Source: Vibrio sp. MEBiC08052 (lineage in GTDB: Bacteria > Pseudomonadota > Gammaproteobacteria > Enterobacterales > Vibrionaceae). From it: a DNA stretch of 64,000 nt. The translations under genes and the position numbers were made by a program. The notes below the pieces were generated by a model that was not told where the DNA came from, made no database searches, and was given only the letters and a program-made list of their open reading frames with translations. The stretch covers positions 2,202,390 to 2,266,389 of the forward strand of contig NZ_KQ947475.1 of NCBI RefSeq assembly GCF_001506075.1, written 5' to 3'. Numbering within the stretch: the first letter of the stretch is position 1; the number at the start of each line of letters is the position of its first letter. This document shows positions 31,304-41,072 of this stretch, piece by piece.

Positions 31304-31925
31304 GATCGCCCCTCTTGGAAGTTGATGTTTATTATCACCACCAAGAGGTTCGAATCTCTGAAAGTGGTGAGCTGAACAAGGTTCGAACTACCGCACTTCC
31401 GAACGGCCAACCAGAGGTTGCCTTGCCAGCCCACCGTAACTTGAGCGAGATAAGGCTACACATAAAGCGTATGCGATACAAGGCATGGTCTTTATATGCT
31501 GGAAGTGAATGTGCGGGGTTCGAATCCCGGCACCGGTTCTGTCGGTGCTTGAGAATCGTAATCGCTGTGGGGGTTCATGGCGATTGGCTGGTTGCCGGAT
31601 TTTGTGGTGTGTCGGAGAGATTGGTACTTTGGATGACATGGGGTTTTCTGTTTTATGCGAGTGACATCTTAATTTTGACGGGTTGTACGGTGGGCAATAG
31701 CTTTGCCGCTCTGTGCCATTGATGCTCGCGCCCCAGACACTTTTGTCGTGGCTAAGCACCCGTGACGCAAAGACTCATCCGCCAGATTAAGCCGCATCAC
31801 CGACATCACTCAGGAGCTGGCGGTGAAAACATCAAAAGGAATATCATTCAGGGTTCTCGGTTGATTTCGAACTACACTGTACTAGATAGTAACTCGTTTA
31901 TGCAGCTTCGACGGGATGGTGGAAA
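31304..31925. other. Intergenic region with tRNA-like fragments
   Basis: 622 bp without a credible gene. Three GGTTCGAA sequences resembling tRNA T-loops occur at about 31349, 31381 and 31517; the last is GGGGTTCGAATCCCGG. Frames here read backwards as AGIRTP, the well-known false translation of a tRNA 3' end. None folds into a full cloverleaf by eye. I read these as remnants of tRNA ends left by integration or rearrangement. Confidence 0.4.
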
Positions 31926-32696
31926 ATGAAACGTAATTGTCATGGGGTGAGACTTTTCCTTCTTGTTTTAGCTGCTGTGCTATCCAATACCTCTGTTGCT
32001 GAAACAACTGATTTTTTGACCCACAGTACACTTGGGAAGGTATATATTGACAAAAATGATGAATTGCGCGGTCTAAAACATGGTGGCAGACGAGCGTTTA
32101 ATGTGGAACTTGTTCGTGAGATGATGCTTCTTGTAAACCACCCCGTTCAATTTCAGATACTGCCATTCAAGCGTGGACAGATTGAACTAAAAAAGAAAAG
32201 AAAGGCTTTATTTAACATCGCAAGAACCAAACCAAGAGAACAATTGTATAAATGGGTTGGCCCTCTTCAGATCGATAATGTCTATTTCTATGAATCTATT
32301 CATCGGCCAGATCCTATCACCGACTATGAACAAGCTAAAGACGTTCCGCGGATCTGCGTTCTCCGAGGAACCTCACAACATGAAAACCTGATTGCTCAAG
32401 GATTTGAGAACATTTATGACATCAATACCTGGAGTGCTTGCTTAAAAATGCTGGTCATTGGTCGAATAGACTTGGTTCCTGTCAGTGATTCCTTAATCAC
32501 GACGATGATGGATGAGGCAGAAATCACCTATAAGCAGATCCGGAAAACGCCAGTTTTGGTGCAAAAGAACGCTGGATATATCGCTTTTTCAAAAGACCAC
32601 TCAGATGATGAGATAGATAAATGGCAACAGGCCTTAGATAAACTGAAACGCTCCGGCAAGTATGATGAACTCGCTCATACCTATCTACACGAATAG
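31926..32696 (+). CDS. Periplasmic solute-binding protein, family 3 type
   Basis: A 256-residue protein with a clear signal peptide (cleavage about residue 25, SVA-ET), followed by an SBP_bac_3-like domain: LVREMMLLVNHPVQFQILPFKRGQIELKKKRKALFN, VLRGTSQHENL and a lobe around GRIDLVPVSDSL. Such stand-alone proteins in vibrios often lack a transporter and resemble the polar-amino-acid-binding group. No permease or ATPase adjoins it. It is flanked by a duplicated segment (31252-31316 and 32772-32826), suggesting it was inserted or rearranged as a unit. Confidence 0.8.
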   Translation: MKRNCHGVRLFLLVLAAVLSNTSVAETTDFLTHSTLGKVYIDKNDELRGLKHGGRRAFNVELVREMMLLVNHPVQFQILPFKRGQIELKKKRKALFNIARTKPREQLYKWVGPLQIDNVYFYESIHRPDPITDYEQAKDVPRICVLRGTSQHENLIAQGFENIYDINTWSACLKMLVIGRIDLVPVSDSLITTMMDEAEITYKQIRKTPVLVQKNAGYIAFSKDHSDDEIDKWQQALDKLKRSGKYDELAHTYLHE

Positions 32697-32773
32697 CGTT
32701 TTTATCCACTTGCCGATCCTGAGCCAATCAGGCTTAATCATACGATATTGGCACAGATTCATTTACACTCTCG

Positions 32774-32826
32774 GGCAAGAAGATGTAAGGGTTTATTGAA
32801 GTTCTGAATTTGGCATAATCCCCCCT
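32774..32826 (-). repeat. Truncated second copy of the 31121-31303 gene start
   Basis: Reads MPNSELQ then a stop. The codons match the start of the 60-residue gene except for an 8-base deletion that shifts the frame, and the following bases again match (AATAAACCCTTACATCTTCTTGCCCG). The repeat spans about 55 bp against 31252-31316. Confidence 0.8.
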
Positions 32827-32830
32827 CCCC

Positions 32831-33730
32831 TCATTTCTCACCTTGCCCGGCTATCGCTTTGGCATGTTCAAAGACCTCATTGATATAGGGATGCGGGCTT
32901 TTGGCATCGGCCAGTCGCACCAACACAATTTCCAGTGGCTCGCGATAGTCTGACCAAATGTGAACGAGCCTGCCGTCATCGATATATGCCTTCGCTACAG
33001 AATAAGGAATGCAAGCCACACCATTGCCGTGTATCGCCATCGGTAGCAGAGATTCAGAAATGGTGGATTGGAAAACAACCGAGAGTTTTTTTGCCTGAGG
33101 TGTGGCGTTAAACAGCGGCTGAGACAGCTCCAAAAGCTGAGAAGACGGTGCATACGTCAAATGGGGAATGGATACTTCTTCCAGCAATTCGAGCGAGAAC
33201 GATGTACCACAAACCCAAATCAGTGCGTCATCCGCCAATTTTAACACTTCAAATTCATCCGATTCGAAATAGCGTGCCGCTTGGTTGCTTTGATAAAACA
33301 GTAAACAATCGGCCCGCTGAGATTGCAATGCAGCCTGATAGCCGGTCACTGAACGCACCCCGGAATCGATGCTACTGACAAGCGGTGTTGTCATGTAGTT
33401 CAATATTTGCGTAAACCACTGCGGGAAAAAGTTACAAGCCAAAGTATGCAAAGATGCAAACACCATCGGGTTCGGTTTATTGGCCACCATCTCTTCACAG
33501 CGTTCCGCCATTTGCACCATTTCTGCGGCAATGGGATAAAGCCTTTTGCCTTCCGGTGTTAACTTGACGGGTGTCCGGCTTCGGTCAAACAGTTCAACAT
33601 TCAGATGCTGCTCCAGCTGCTGAATTCTGCGACTAAACGCAGCCTGAGAAGATGCATTTAATTGAGCGGCCAATGAAAATTTCTGGCAATCTGCCAAGGT
33701 GATAAAATCCTTTAACCAGCGAACATTCAT
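32831..33730 (-). CDS. LysR-family transcriptional regulator
   Basis: A 299-residue regulator with an N-terminal winged helix-turn-helix (MNVRWLKDFITLADCQKFSLAAQLNASSQAAFSRRIQQLE, about 1-60) and a C-terminal effector domain. It is transcribed divergently from the aapJQMP-like operon across 165 bp. By the usual LysR arrangement it probably controls that operon in response to an amino acid or catabolite. The inducer is not deducible. Confidence 0.9.
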   Translation of the reverse strand: MNVRWLKDFITLADCQKFSLAAQLNASSQAAFSRRIQQLEQHLNVELFDRSRTPVKLTPEGKRLYPIAAEMVQMAERCEEMVANKPNPMVFASLHTLACNFFPQWFTQILNYMTTPLVSSIDSGVRSVTGYQAALQSQRADCLLFYQSNQAARYFESDEFEVLKLADDALIWVCGTSFSLELLEEVSIPHLTYAPSSQLLELSQPLFNATPQAKKLSVVFQSTISESLLPMAIHGNGVACIPYSVAKAYIDDGRLVHIWSDYREPLEIVLVRLADAKSPHPYINEVFEHAKAIAGQGEK

Positions 33731-33895
33731 CCTTTAATTCCTTCATCTTTACATTATCGAAATTTTGCATAAGTCATGCAAAATACAAGACATCAAATGC
33801 TTCCAATCAGTATAGATAAACGCATAGATTATCATCAAAGGAAAGGGAAATTTAACAACAACCCCATTAAACTGTAATAAATAAAAGGATTTATT

Positions 33896-34918
33896 ATGAG
33901 ACTTAAGTCAATAGCAGTTATTGCATATGGATTACTGTCCGTCGGTTTCTCAACGGCCAGTTATGCAAATCTTAAAGACGATATTATTCAACGTGGTACG
34001 CTGAAATGTGGTGTTTCAAGCGACAAAATGGGCTTTTCATACATCAATGACCAAGGTAAATGGGCAGGCATGGATGTGGATTACTGCCGTGCGGTCGCGG
34101 CGGCTGTTTTAGGTGACCCGAAAAAAGTTGAATACATTACCACCACTTCCAAAAACCGCTTCACCTCCCTCGCTTCCGGCGAAATCGATATTCTGTCACG
34201 TTCGACAACCTGGACGGTTTCTCGCGATGCCAAACTGGGTGCTGACTTCACCACGATCTGGTTCTACGACGGTCAAGGGTTCATGACGCGTAAATCTCTC
34301 GGAATTAAATCAGCAACCGAGCTCAATGGTGCAACGTTTTGTCTCTCTCCGGGGACTACCTCTGAACATAACCTTGCTGATTACTTCGGCTCCAGAGGGC
34401 TGACTTATCGTTCCGTTGTTTTTGAAAAGACTGAAGAGCTGTACGCGGCATACCAAAAAGGCCGGTGCGATGCACTCACCAATGATGTCACAGGATTAGC
34501 GGCGCGCCGTACCCTGTTTAAAGATCCAAACCAGCACGTCATTCTCCCGGAAGTGATTTCAAAAGAACCGCTTGGCCCTTACGTCAAACAAGGCGATAAC
34601 GAATGGCGTGATGTCGTTACCATGGTCGGTAACGCGCTGATCGAAGCTGAAGAGTTAGGTGTCACGCAACAAAATGCCGCAAAGCTGGCTAAATCATCAC
34701 CAAAGCCTAAGATTAAACGTCTGCTTGGGACTGAAGGCAGCCTTGGCACAGATTTAGGTCTGAAACCGGACTGGGCACTGAAAGCGATTGAAGCAACCGG
34801 AAACTACGGTGAAATTTTTGCCCGCAATGTCGGGGTCAATTCACCCCTGAAATTTGAACGTGGAGCGAACGCGCTATACACCAACGGTGGCTTAATGTAC
34901 TCCCCGCCTTTCCGTTAA
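33896..34918 (+). CDS. aapJ: General amino-acid ABC transporter, binding protein
   Basis: A 340-residue family 3 binding protein with a signal peptide ending at about residue 24 (ASYA-N). Matches AapJ/BztA/YhdW proteins, which bind a broad range of polar amino acids, through LKCGVSSDKMGFSY, WAGMDVDYCRAVAAAVLGD and LSRSTTWTVSRDAKLGADF. It heads an operon with two permeases, an ATPase and an asparaginase-type hydrolase. Confidence 0.93.
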   Translation: MRLKSIAVIAYGLLSVGFSTASYANLKDDIIQRGTLKCGVSSDKMGFSYINDQGKWAGMDVDYCRAVAAAVLGDPKKVEYITTTSKNRFTSLASGEIDILSRSTTWTVSRDAKLGADFTTIWFYDGQGFMTRKSLGIKSATELNGATFCLSPGTTSEHNLADYFGSRGLTYRSVVFEKTEELYAAYQKGRCDALTNDVTGLAARRTLFKDPNQHVILPEVISKEPLGPYVKQGDNEWRDVVTMVGNALIEAEELGVTQQNAAKLAKSSPKPKIKRLLGTEGSLGTDLGLKPDWALKAIEATGNYGEIFARNVGVNSPLKFERGANALYTNGGLMYSPPFR

Positions 34919-34982
34919 TCGACTTTAACGACCAGCCTGCGTTTGCGTGGGCTGACCTTCCATGGACAGGTTGGAATCACAC

Positions 34983-36131
34983 ATGAAATTGACCAAAGGA
35001 ACCCTGATAGACTGGGGCCAGCAAGCCTTACTGTTAATCACGGTGACACTCTTATTTTGGTACTTAGGTACTAACGCTTCTGAAAATATTGGCAAACTTG
35101 GCATTACCACGGGTTTTGACTTTCTTCGTGAACGTGCCGGTTATGACATCTCGTTTAGCCTGATTGATTACAACCAAAATGATACCTACTTAAAAGCCTA
35201 CTACGTGGGGGTTGCCAACACACTGCTGGTTTCGTTTTTAAGTATCATTCTGGCAACCGTCATTGGCTTTATTATCGGTGTCGGTCGCGTCTCGAATAAC
35301 TGGGTGGTCAGTCGCCTGTGCCGTGCATACGTGGAATTGGTTCGTAATGTACCACTCGTGGTTCAGCTCGTTTGGTGGTATGCCCTGTTTCTCAGCTTAC
35401 CGGCGATTCGCAACAGTATTCAGCTAAGCGATAACATTTACCTTTCTAACCGTGGCTTGGCCATTCCCCATTTGTCATTCGCGGGCTGGGGCGGCTATAT
35501 ATTTCTCGCGTTGCTTGTCTCGTGTTGTGCGGCATTTGCCTATCGCAGAGCGGTATTCAGCAAGGTTCAGTGGGTCGGTTTTACCCCGGTTTTATGGCCC
35601 CGGCTATTGGCGATCATCGTGTCGTTACCCTTGTTGGTGGTTCTCTATACTCTGGTCTCCGGCAATTTCGAGTACAGCACACCAAAGCTGGCCGGATTTA
35701 ACTTTCAGGGCGGGATGATTGTGATTCCGGAACTGGTCGCGCTGTGGATTGCGCTCTCGGTTTACAGTGCCAGTTACATTGCGGAAATCGTTCGGGGCTG
35801 TATTCAGTCCATCGCCAAAGGCCAGCACGAGGCCGGAAAAGCACTTGGATTTAACGATTCAGCCATTATGTGGAAATTGATTGTGCCGCAGGCCATTTAT
35901 CCGATGGTGCCGCAAATCACCAGTGTTTACCTGAATATTATTAAGAACTCGTCACTCGGTGTCGTGATCGGCTTTATGGAGCTGGTGTCCTCTACCGGCG
36001 GTACGACCTTAAACAATACCGGACAGGCTATTGAGTGCATCCTGATCGTAATGGGGACGTATTGTGTCTTCAGCCTGGTCACCAGCTTACTGATGAACTG
36101 GTATAACTCACACGTTGCGATAGGGAAATAA
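34983..36131 (+). CDS. aapQ: General amino-acid ABC transporter, permease 1
   Basis: A 382-residue permease, long for the HisM group because of extra N-terminal and central segments, as in AapQ/BztB. The coupling motif is near EIVRGCIQSIAKGQHEAGKALGFN. I use the ATG at 34983; an earlier in-frame ATG at 34962 has no clear ribosome site. It ends 2 bp before the next gene. Confidence 0.92.
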   Translation: MKLTKGTLIDWGQQALLLITVTLLFWYLGTNASENIGKLGITTGFDFLRERAGYDISFSLIDYNQNDTYLKAYYVGVANTLLVSFLSIILATVIGFIIGVGRVSNNWVVSRLCRAYVELVRNVPLVVQLVWWYALFLSLPAIRNSIQLSDNIYLSNRGLAIPHLSFAGWGGYIFLALLVSCCAAFAYRRAVFSKVQWVGFTPVLWPRLLAIIVSLPLLVVLYTLVSGNFEYSTPKLAGFNFQGGMIVIPELVALWIALSVYSASYIAEIVRGCIQSIAKGQHEAGKALGFNDSAIMWKLIVPQAIYPMVPQITSVYLNIIKNSSLGVVIGFMELVSSTGGTTLNNTGQAIECILIVMGTYCVFSLVTSLLMNWYNSHVAIGK

Positions 36132-36133
36132 AC

Positions 36134-37219
36134 ATGCAAAGTAAAACTATCATGACATATATTGAACCTCGCCCGGCGATTGAAATAAAAGCGGGATGGC
36201 AAGCATGGTGCCGTCAGAATTTGTTCTCTTCGGTATTCAATACTTTTCTCACCATCGCAGGCTTACTGTTTGTTATCTGGCTGGTCCCGACACTGCTGAA
36301 CTGGTTTATTTTTGATGCCACGTTTGTCGGAGAATCCCAAGCGGACTGCGTGTCTGGCGGTGCCTGTTGGTTACCCGTGGTGAACCGTATCGAACTGTTC
36401 ACTTATGGCATGTATCCGGAGGCGCAACAATGGCGCGTCGATGTCGCCTTTGGTTTAGCGGCCATCGCGATCCCGATGTTGTACATCAAACGCTTTAATA
36501 AGCTGGTAATGCTCTGTTATATCGCTGTTTTGCCTTTTGCAATGTGGATGCTGCTCAAGGGCGGAACCTTTGGTTTAGAGACCATCTCGACCACCAAATT
36601 TGCCGGCATTATGCTGACCCTGTTTTTGGCTATTTTCGGCATGGTGTTTGCGCTGCCCCTTGGCATCTTACTTGCCTTGGGACGGCGCTCAAAACGGCCG
36701 GTGATTCACTGGCTCAGTGTGGCTTACATCGAGTTGGTGCGCTCCGTTCCTGTCATCACCTTGCTGTTTATGGCCTCGCTCATGATCCAGTTATTCCTGC
36801 CACCGGGTCAAGAATTCGATGTGTTGTTACGTGTGGTTGCGGTACTGGTGCTGTTCACTGCGGCTTATATGGCTGAGACGATTCGCGGTGGCCTGCAATC
36901 GATTCCTCAGGGACAGTTTGAGGCGGCTCAAGCCCTTGGTTTCGGTTACTGGAAAATGATGGGAAAGATCATTCTTCCGCAAGTCCTGAAAAACTCGATT
37001 CCACCGTTGCTGAATCAATTTGTCGGTATTTTAAAAGAGACCACGCTGGTGATGATCGTCGGTGTGTTAGACGTGGTCGGTGTTGCTTCCAGCACACTCT
37101 CCAACGCGAAATGGGTTGGATTAGAAAATGAAATGTACGCATTTCTGGCGGTGTTTTTCTTTATCTGCTGTTTTTCACTCTCTCAGTACGCTGCTCATTT
37201 AGAACGCCGCTTAAAATAA
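36134..37219 (+). CDS. aapM: General amino-acid ABC transporter, permease 2
   Basis: A 361-residue second permease, with the EAA-type coupling loop AETIRGGLQSIPQGQFEAAQALGFGYWKMMGKIILPQ. It pairs with the preceding permease to form the membrane channel of the AapJQMP/BztABCD-type importer. Confidence 0.92.
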   Translation: MQSKTIMTYIEPRPAIEIKAGWQAWCRQNLFSSVFNTFLTIAGLLFVIWLVPTLLNWFIFDATFVGESQADCVSGGACWLPVVNRIELFTYGMYPEAQQWRVDVAFGLAAIAIPMLYIKRFNKLVMLCYIAVLPFAMWMLLKGGTFGLETISTTKFAGIMLTLFLAIFGMVFALPLGILLALGRRSKRPVIHWLSVAYIELVRSVPVITLLFMASLMIQLFLPPGQEFDVLLRVVAVLVLFTAAYMAETIRGGLQSIPQGQFEAAQALGFGYWKMMGKIILPQVLKNSIPPLLNQFVGILKETTLVMIVGVLDVVGVASSTLSNAKWVGLENEMYAFLAVFFFICCFSLSQYAAHLERRLK

Positions 37220-37242
37220 TACCCCTTTAGGAGAAGTCACAC

Positions 37243-37977
37243 ATGGAAGTCATCAACACCAAGAATTTAAATAAGTGGTACGACTCATACCATGCGCTGC
37301 GCGATATCAATCTCAGCGTGAAGAAAGGCGAACGTATCGTGATTTGCGGCCCTTCGGGGTCAGGAAAATCAACGCTGATCCGCTGTATCAACCAGTTGGA
37401 AAAGCACCAATCCGGTTCGCTCAATGTGTTCGGTCAGGAAGTCAGTGACACCCCCAAAGACCTGATTGAACTGCGTAAGCAAGTAGGGATGTGTTTTCAG
37501 TCGTTCAACCTGTTCCCTCACCTCACCGTGCTGGAAAATTGCGTTTTACCGCAGACTGCAAACCTGGGCACCAAAGAGTCCGTTGCGATTGATAAAGCGT
37601 TAAGCTTACTGAAAAAAGTGAAGATCAAAGAGCAAGCCAACAAATATCCGACCCAACTTTCCGGTGGTCAGCAACAGCGGGTTGCGATTGCCCGCGCACT
37701 GTGTATGAATCCTGAGGTGATGTTGTTTGATGAACCCACCTCAGCGCTCGACCCGGAAATGATCGCGGAAGTATTGGATGTTATGACCGACCTTGCCAGC
37801 GAAGGGATGACCATGCTGTGCGTGACGCATGAGATGGGCTTTGCCCGCAAAGTCGCTGACCGAGTCATCTTTATGGACCAAGGGCAGATCGTTGAAGAAA
37901 ACAATCCTGAAGCATTTTTCTCAGCCCCCAAATCACCTCGCACACGCGAGTTTCTCAATCAGCTGATTCATCACTAA
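37243..37977 (+). CDS. aapP: General amino-acid ABC transporter, ATPase
   Basis: A 244-residue ABC ATPase. Walker [10 protein letters not shown] is at residues 37-45; the signature LSGGQQQR, Walker [15 protein letters not shown] and the switch histidine in CVTHEMGFA are all present. It ends eight bases before the isoaspartyl peptidase gene. Confidence 0.94.
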   Translation: MEVINTKNLNKWYDSYHALRDINLSVKKGERIVICGPSGSGKSTLIRCINQLEKHQSGSLNVFGQEVSDTPKDLIELRKQVGMCFQSFNLFPHLTVLENCVLPQTANLGTKESVAIDKALSLLKKVKIKEQANKYPTQLSGGQQQRVAIARALCMNPEVMLFDEPTSALDPEMIAEVLDVMTDLASEGMTMLCVTHEMGFARKVADRVIFMDQGQIVEENNPEAFFSAPKSPRTREFLNQLIHH

Positions 37978-37985
37978 GGACGTAT

Positions 37986-38915
37986 ATGTTAAACGAGTAT
38001 TCTATTGCGATTCACGGCGGCGCAGGGGCAATGTCTAAAGGCAAGTTAACCCCGGAACAAGAATCAGAAATTACGACGGTCTTGAAAAACATTGTCGAAG
38101 ACGGTTTAGCCAGCCTGAAAGAAGGTGCCAGTGCGCTGGATGTGGTTCAGGTTGCCGTCAACATGCTGGAAGATTGCGTGTGGTTTAATGCAGGCAAAGG
38201 TGCGGTATTCAATCATGCAGGGACTCATGAGCTCGATGCGTCGATCATGTGCGGCAAAACCCTTGATGCCGGTGCAGTATCGGGAATACGTTACAGTCCG
38301 AATCCGATTAACGTCGCCCGGGCAGTCATGGACAATTCCCCTCACATCTATCTGGGCGGTGAAGGCGCAGAGCAGTTTGTGCGCGATATCGGGTTGGTCG
38401 AAGTAGACAACACCTACTTCTCCACAGAGATGCGCTATCAACAGCTTCAATCGGCCTTGAAAGCACAGGAAGTCATTCTCGAACCCACCCAGAACGACTA
38501 CAAATACGGGACGGTTGGCGCTGTCGCATTTGATAAACACGGCAATCTGGCCGCTGCCACATCGACCGGAGGAATCACCAACAAACAATATGGCCGTATT
38601 GGCGATTCACCGGTGATTGGCGCCGGGACTTATGCCAACAACCAAACTTGTGCGGTTTCAGCGACAGGCCATGGCGAGCATTTCCTCAGACATGTGGTTG
38701 CCCACAATATTTCATCCCGAATGGCGCTGGCACACGAAAGTCTGGAGCAAGCCGCCAATCATGTGATCTTTACCGATCTGAAAAGCACCGGAGGCAGTGG
38801 TGGTGTGATTGCTGTCGATCACCAAGGGAACATTGTCCTGCCATTCAACACCGAAGGGATGTACCGGGGCTGGGGCGGCTCGAACCAACCTGCACAAGCA
38901 AAGATTTACGAATAG
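37986..38915 (+). CDS. iaaA: Isoaspartyl peptidase / plant-type L-asparaginase
   Basis: A 309-residue N-terminal-nucleophile hydrolase, made as a precursor that cleaves itself before Thr176 in KYGTVGAVA to give alpha and beta subunits. It hydrolyses isoaspartyl dipeptides and asparagine. SIAIHGGAGAMSKG at the start and HGTHELDASIMCG are family landmarks. No signal peptide, so it is cytoplasmic. Its place at the end of the amino-acid importer operon suggests that it processes imported beta-aspartyl peptides or Asn. Confidence 0.93.
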   Translation: MLNEYSIAIHGGAGAMSKGKLTPEQESEITTVLKNIVEDGLASLKEGASALDVVQVAVNMLEDCVWFNAGKGAVFNHAGTHELDASIMCGKTLDAGAVSGIRYSPNPINVARAVMDNSPHIYLGGEGAEQFVRDIGLVEVDNTYFSTEMRYQQLQSALKAQEVILEPTQNDYKYGTVGAVAFDKHGNLAAATSTGGITNKQYGRIGDSPVIGAGTYANNQTCAVSATGHGEHFLRHVVAHNISSRMALAHESLEQAANHVIFTDLKSTGGSGGVIAVDHQGNIVLPFNTEGMYRGWGGSNQPAQAKIYE

Positions 38916-39009
38916 CAATCCACTGCGCTACCACGTCAAAATCCAAACGGTTCAATTGACGTCAGACTCCCTCTGGCTGGCGTCGGTTGTTCCTTCCTCA
39001 GTCGATGGG

Positions 39010-39915
39010 TCACCCACCCTCACATGAAGGCACACACGTTGAGAATTGCTTTTCAAGCCATTGCTGAAACTGTTGCTCTTGGGTTCCCGATGCTTGTGAT
39101 TGTCGCAATAATACATAGTGATAACCGGACAAAATAAAGCCAAAAGGAGCAACCAGTCTGCCATTTGCCAAATCATCAGCGACCAAGGGATATGAACCGA
39201 TTGCAGCCCCCAACCCATCGACAGCCGCTTGTAAACAGAAATAAAAATGGTCGAATGATTGACTAACACTGTTCAGGTGAAGCTCATGGTTTGATCGGCT
39301 TGACCAATCCTCCCACGCGCCACGGCGTGTCTCACTGTGAAGCAGGGTGATAGTTGAAAAATCATGTTGAACCTGATGCCAGTATTGCGGAGAAAACACC
39401 GGCCCGACCCACTCTTCCACTAACGGATGCACCCCATAGTTTGCCGGAATATCAAAATCATCACGACGGATGGCCATCGATAAACCAGCCTCCCCTAAAG
39501 TGACAGGCCCGCCTGCCGTCGATAATCTGATATCGACACCAGATGTCAGGTAATAGTCCGCCAGTCTCGGCATCAGCCAACGCATGGTTAATGTCGGCTC
39601 GCAGGATACTTCAAGATAATGAACCGAAGCGCTCCTTATCTTATGAATGCCGGTGTCTAACGCATTAAAAGCAACATCCGTGTACTGTTTCAGCAGCGTC
39701 CCCTCCGGCGTCAGTCTCAATCCTCGTCCTTGCTTGTAAAACAGTGGCTGAGCAAGGTGAGCTTCTAATAATTTGATCTGCTTACTCACCGCACCGTGAG
39801 TGATGTGAAGCTTATCTGCCGTCTCCGTGAAACTGGCAGACTCAGCAGCGATGTGAAAAACATGAAAAGCTTTCAGGTGTCTCATTGGTGAATTTTTCTC
39901 ACATGATATGTGCAA
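39010..39915 (-). CDS. LysR-family regulator, GcvA-like
   Basis: A 301-residue LysR protein with HTH region MRHLKAFHVFHIAAESASFTETADKLHITHGAVSKQIKLLE, close to the GcvA subgroup. The frame may start at residue 12 (MRHLKAF, 39882), which suits the family better than the upstream ATG. It is divergent from the LysE-type exporter gene, the arrangement typical of ArgP/LysE pairs, and probably controls it. Confidence 0.88.
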   Translation of the reverse strand: MHISCEKNSPMRHLKAFHVFHIAAESASFTETADKLHITHGAVSKQIKLLEAHLAQPLFYKQGRGLRLTPEGTLLKQYTDVAFNALDTGIHKIRSASVHYLEVSCEPTLTMRWLMPRLADYYLTSGVDIRLSTAGGPVTLGEAGLSMAIRRDDFDIPANYGVHPLVEEWVGPVFSPQYWHQVQHDFSTITLLHSETRRGAWEDWSSRSNHELHLNSVSQSFDHFYFCLQAAVDGLGAAIGSYPLVADDLANGRLVAPFGFILSGYHYVLLRQSQASGTQEQQFQQWLEKQFSTCVPSCEGG

Positions 39916-39982
39916 TCTTTTCGATTATAACTTGCTCTCTGATAGTTACAATAATCTCAAATCAACCGATGAGAGAACGGAT

Positions 39983-40603
39983 ATGGAAATCACAAGCTAT
40001 ATTATTTTGGGATTGTTAATTGTCATAAGCCCCGGGGCAGATTTTGTGCTCGTGGTCAAAAACAGCCTGAGCAGTGGCAGGAAAGCAGGATTGTTGACCG
40101 GACTGGGCATTGGGGTTGGCGTCTGCATCCATATTACCTACTCAATTCTTGGCATCAGTCACTTATTGTCACAGAACGTGGTGCTGTTCAACATGATTAA
40201 ATATGCCGGCTCAGCCTATTTAATCTACTTGGGGGTAACTGCCCTTTTTTGCTCGAAGTTTACATTCAATCATAAAACGGTGTCCCGACCGCAGGAGGCG
40301 CACAACCCCCGCAAATATTTTACACAGGGCTTTTTCTGTAACCTGTTAAATCCGAAAACCATGCTGTTTTTTCTCAGTGTATTTAGTCAAATCGTCTCCC
40401 CGGACATGGATAACAGCACACCATTTGCGTTGATTTATGGGCTGTACATCGCTGCATTGCATATCTTGTGGTTCTGCCTGATCGCGTTTTTGATTACTTC
40501 TGAGAAAATATTAGCGGTCTTCCAGAGGATCGGGCATCGGGTTAATCAGGCCTGTGGTGTCGGCCTCATCGCCTTCGGTGCAACGCTGTCACTCTCTCAC
40601 TAA
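39983..40603 (+). CDS. LysE/RhtB-family amino-acid exporter
   Basis: A 206-residue inner-membrane exporter with five to six helices. The N-terminus ITSYIILGLLIVISPGADFVLVVKNSLSSGRKAGLLTGLGIG is the RhtB signature. The start is set at 39983 (MEITSYI), preceded by GAGAGAACGG; the open frame extends 25 codons upstream without family resemblance. Export of an amino acid or homoserine-like compound is inferred. Confidence 0.9.
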   Translation: MEITSYIILGLLIVISPGADFVLVVKNSLSSGRKAGLLTGLGIGVGVCIHITYSILGISHLLSQNVVLFNMIKYAGSAYLIYLGVTALFCSKFTFNHKTVSRPQEAHNPRKYFTQGFFCNLLNPKTMLFFLSVFSQIVSPDMDNSTPFALIYGLYIAALHILWFCLIAFLITSEKILAVFQRIGHRVNQACGVGLIAFGATLSLSH

Positions 40604-41072
40604 TCAACATTGTGAGATCATAGACGCATTATTCAAGATAGAATCAGGCACCCTAGGTATGAACTGTCATGGATTTTATCTGATTGTTTAGCAACCGGAT
40701 TGCGGCTCAAGCCCTGTGATGCAAGTGACAGGGCGCTTCTTTATGAATTGAATACGTCACACAAGATAACTCTGTCAGAAAAAACTCAGCAATAAAAAAT
40801 AATAATATATCGAGTTCATATAGTAAGTATATTTCTCCACTAATTTCATATAGACAAGTAAACAAAAATCAGGAAATAACCGGTATATTGTTTAACAAAA
40901 AATATATGCAACATATTGAAAATAATGCTTTTGTACTCATTTGGTGCAAAATGTAACCGATTGCACCCAAATAATACAAAAAATGCATTTTTATTACAAA
41001 AAACACCACTTTTAAATGGCACGAATCATGCTGTATTAACATTGCAGTATTTTCTATTAAAAGGACTTTGTA
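40604..41072. other. Intergenic region upstream of ansB
   Basis: 469 bp. A hairpin GCCCTGT / ACAGGGC at 40711-40734, weakly followed by Ts, may end the exporter transcript. The stretch 40780-41060 is strongly AT-rich and should carry the ansB promoter. E. coli ansB depends on CRP and FNR, but I cannot point to a convincing site here. Confidence 0.4.

Noticed and set aside
31388..31759. Minus-strand 123-codon ORF
   Set aside because: It reads through tRNA-like T-loops backwards (AGIRTP) and has no family resemblance; treated as a non-coding frame.
26316..33000. Complete genomic island or prophage
   Set aside because: No integrase, phage structural gene or direct repeat of the tRNA-Ser 3' end was found; only fragments of mobile DNA remain.
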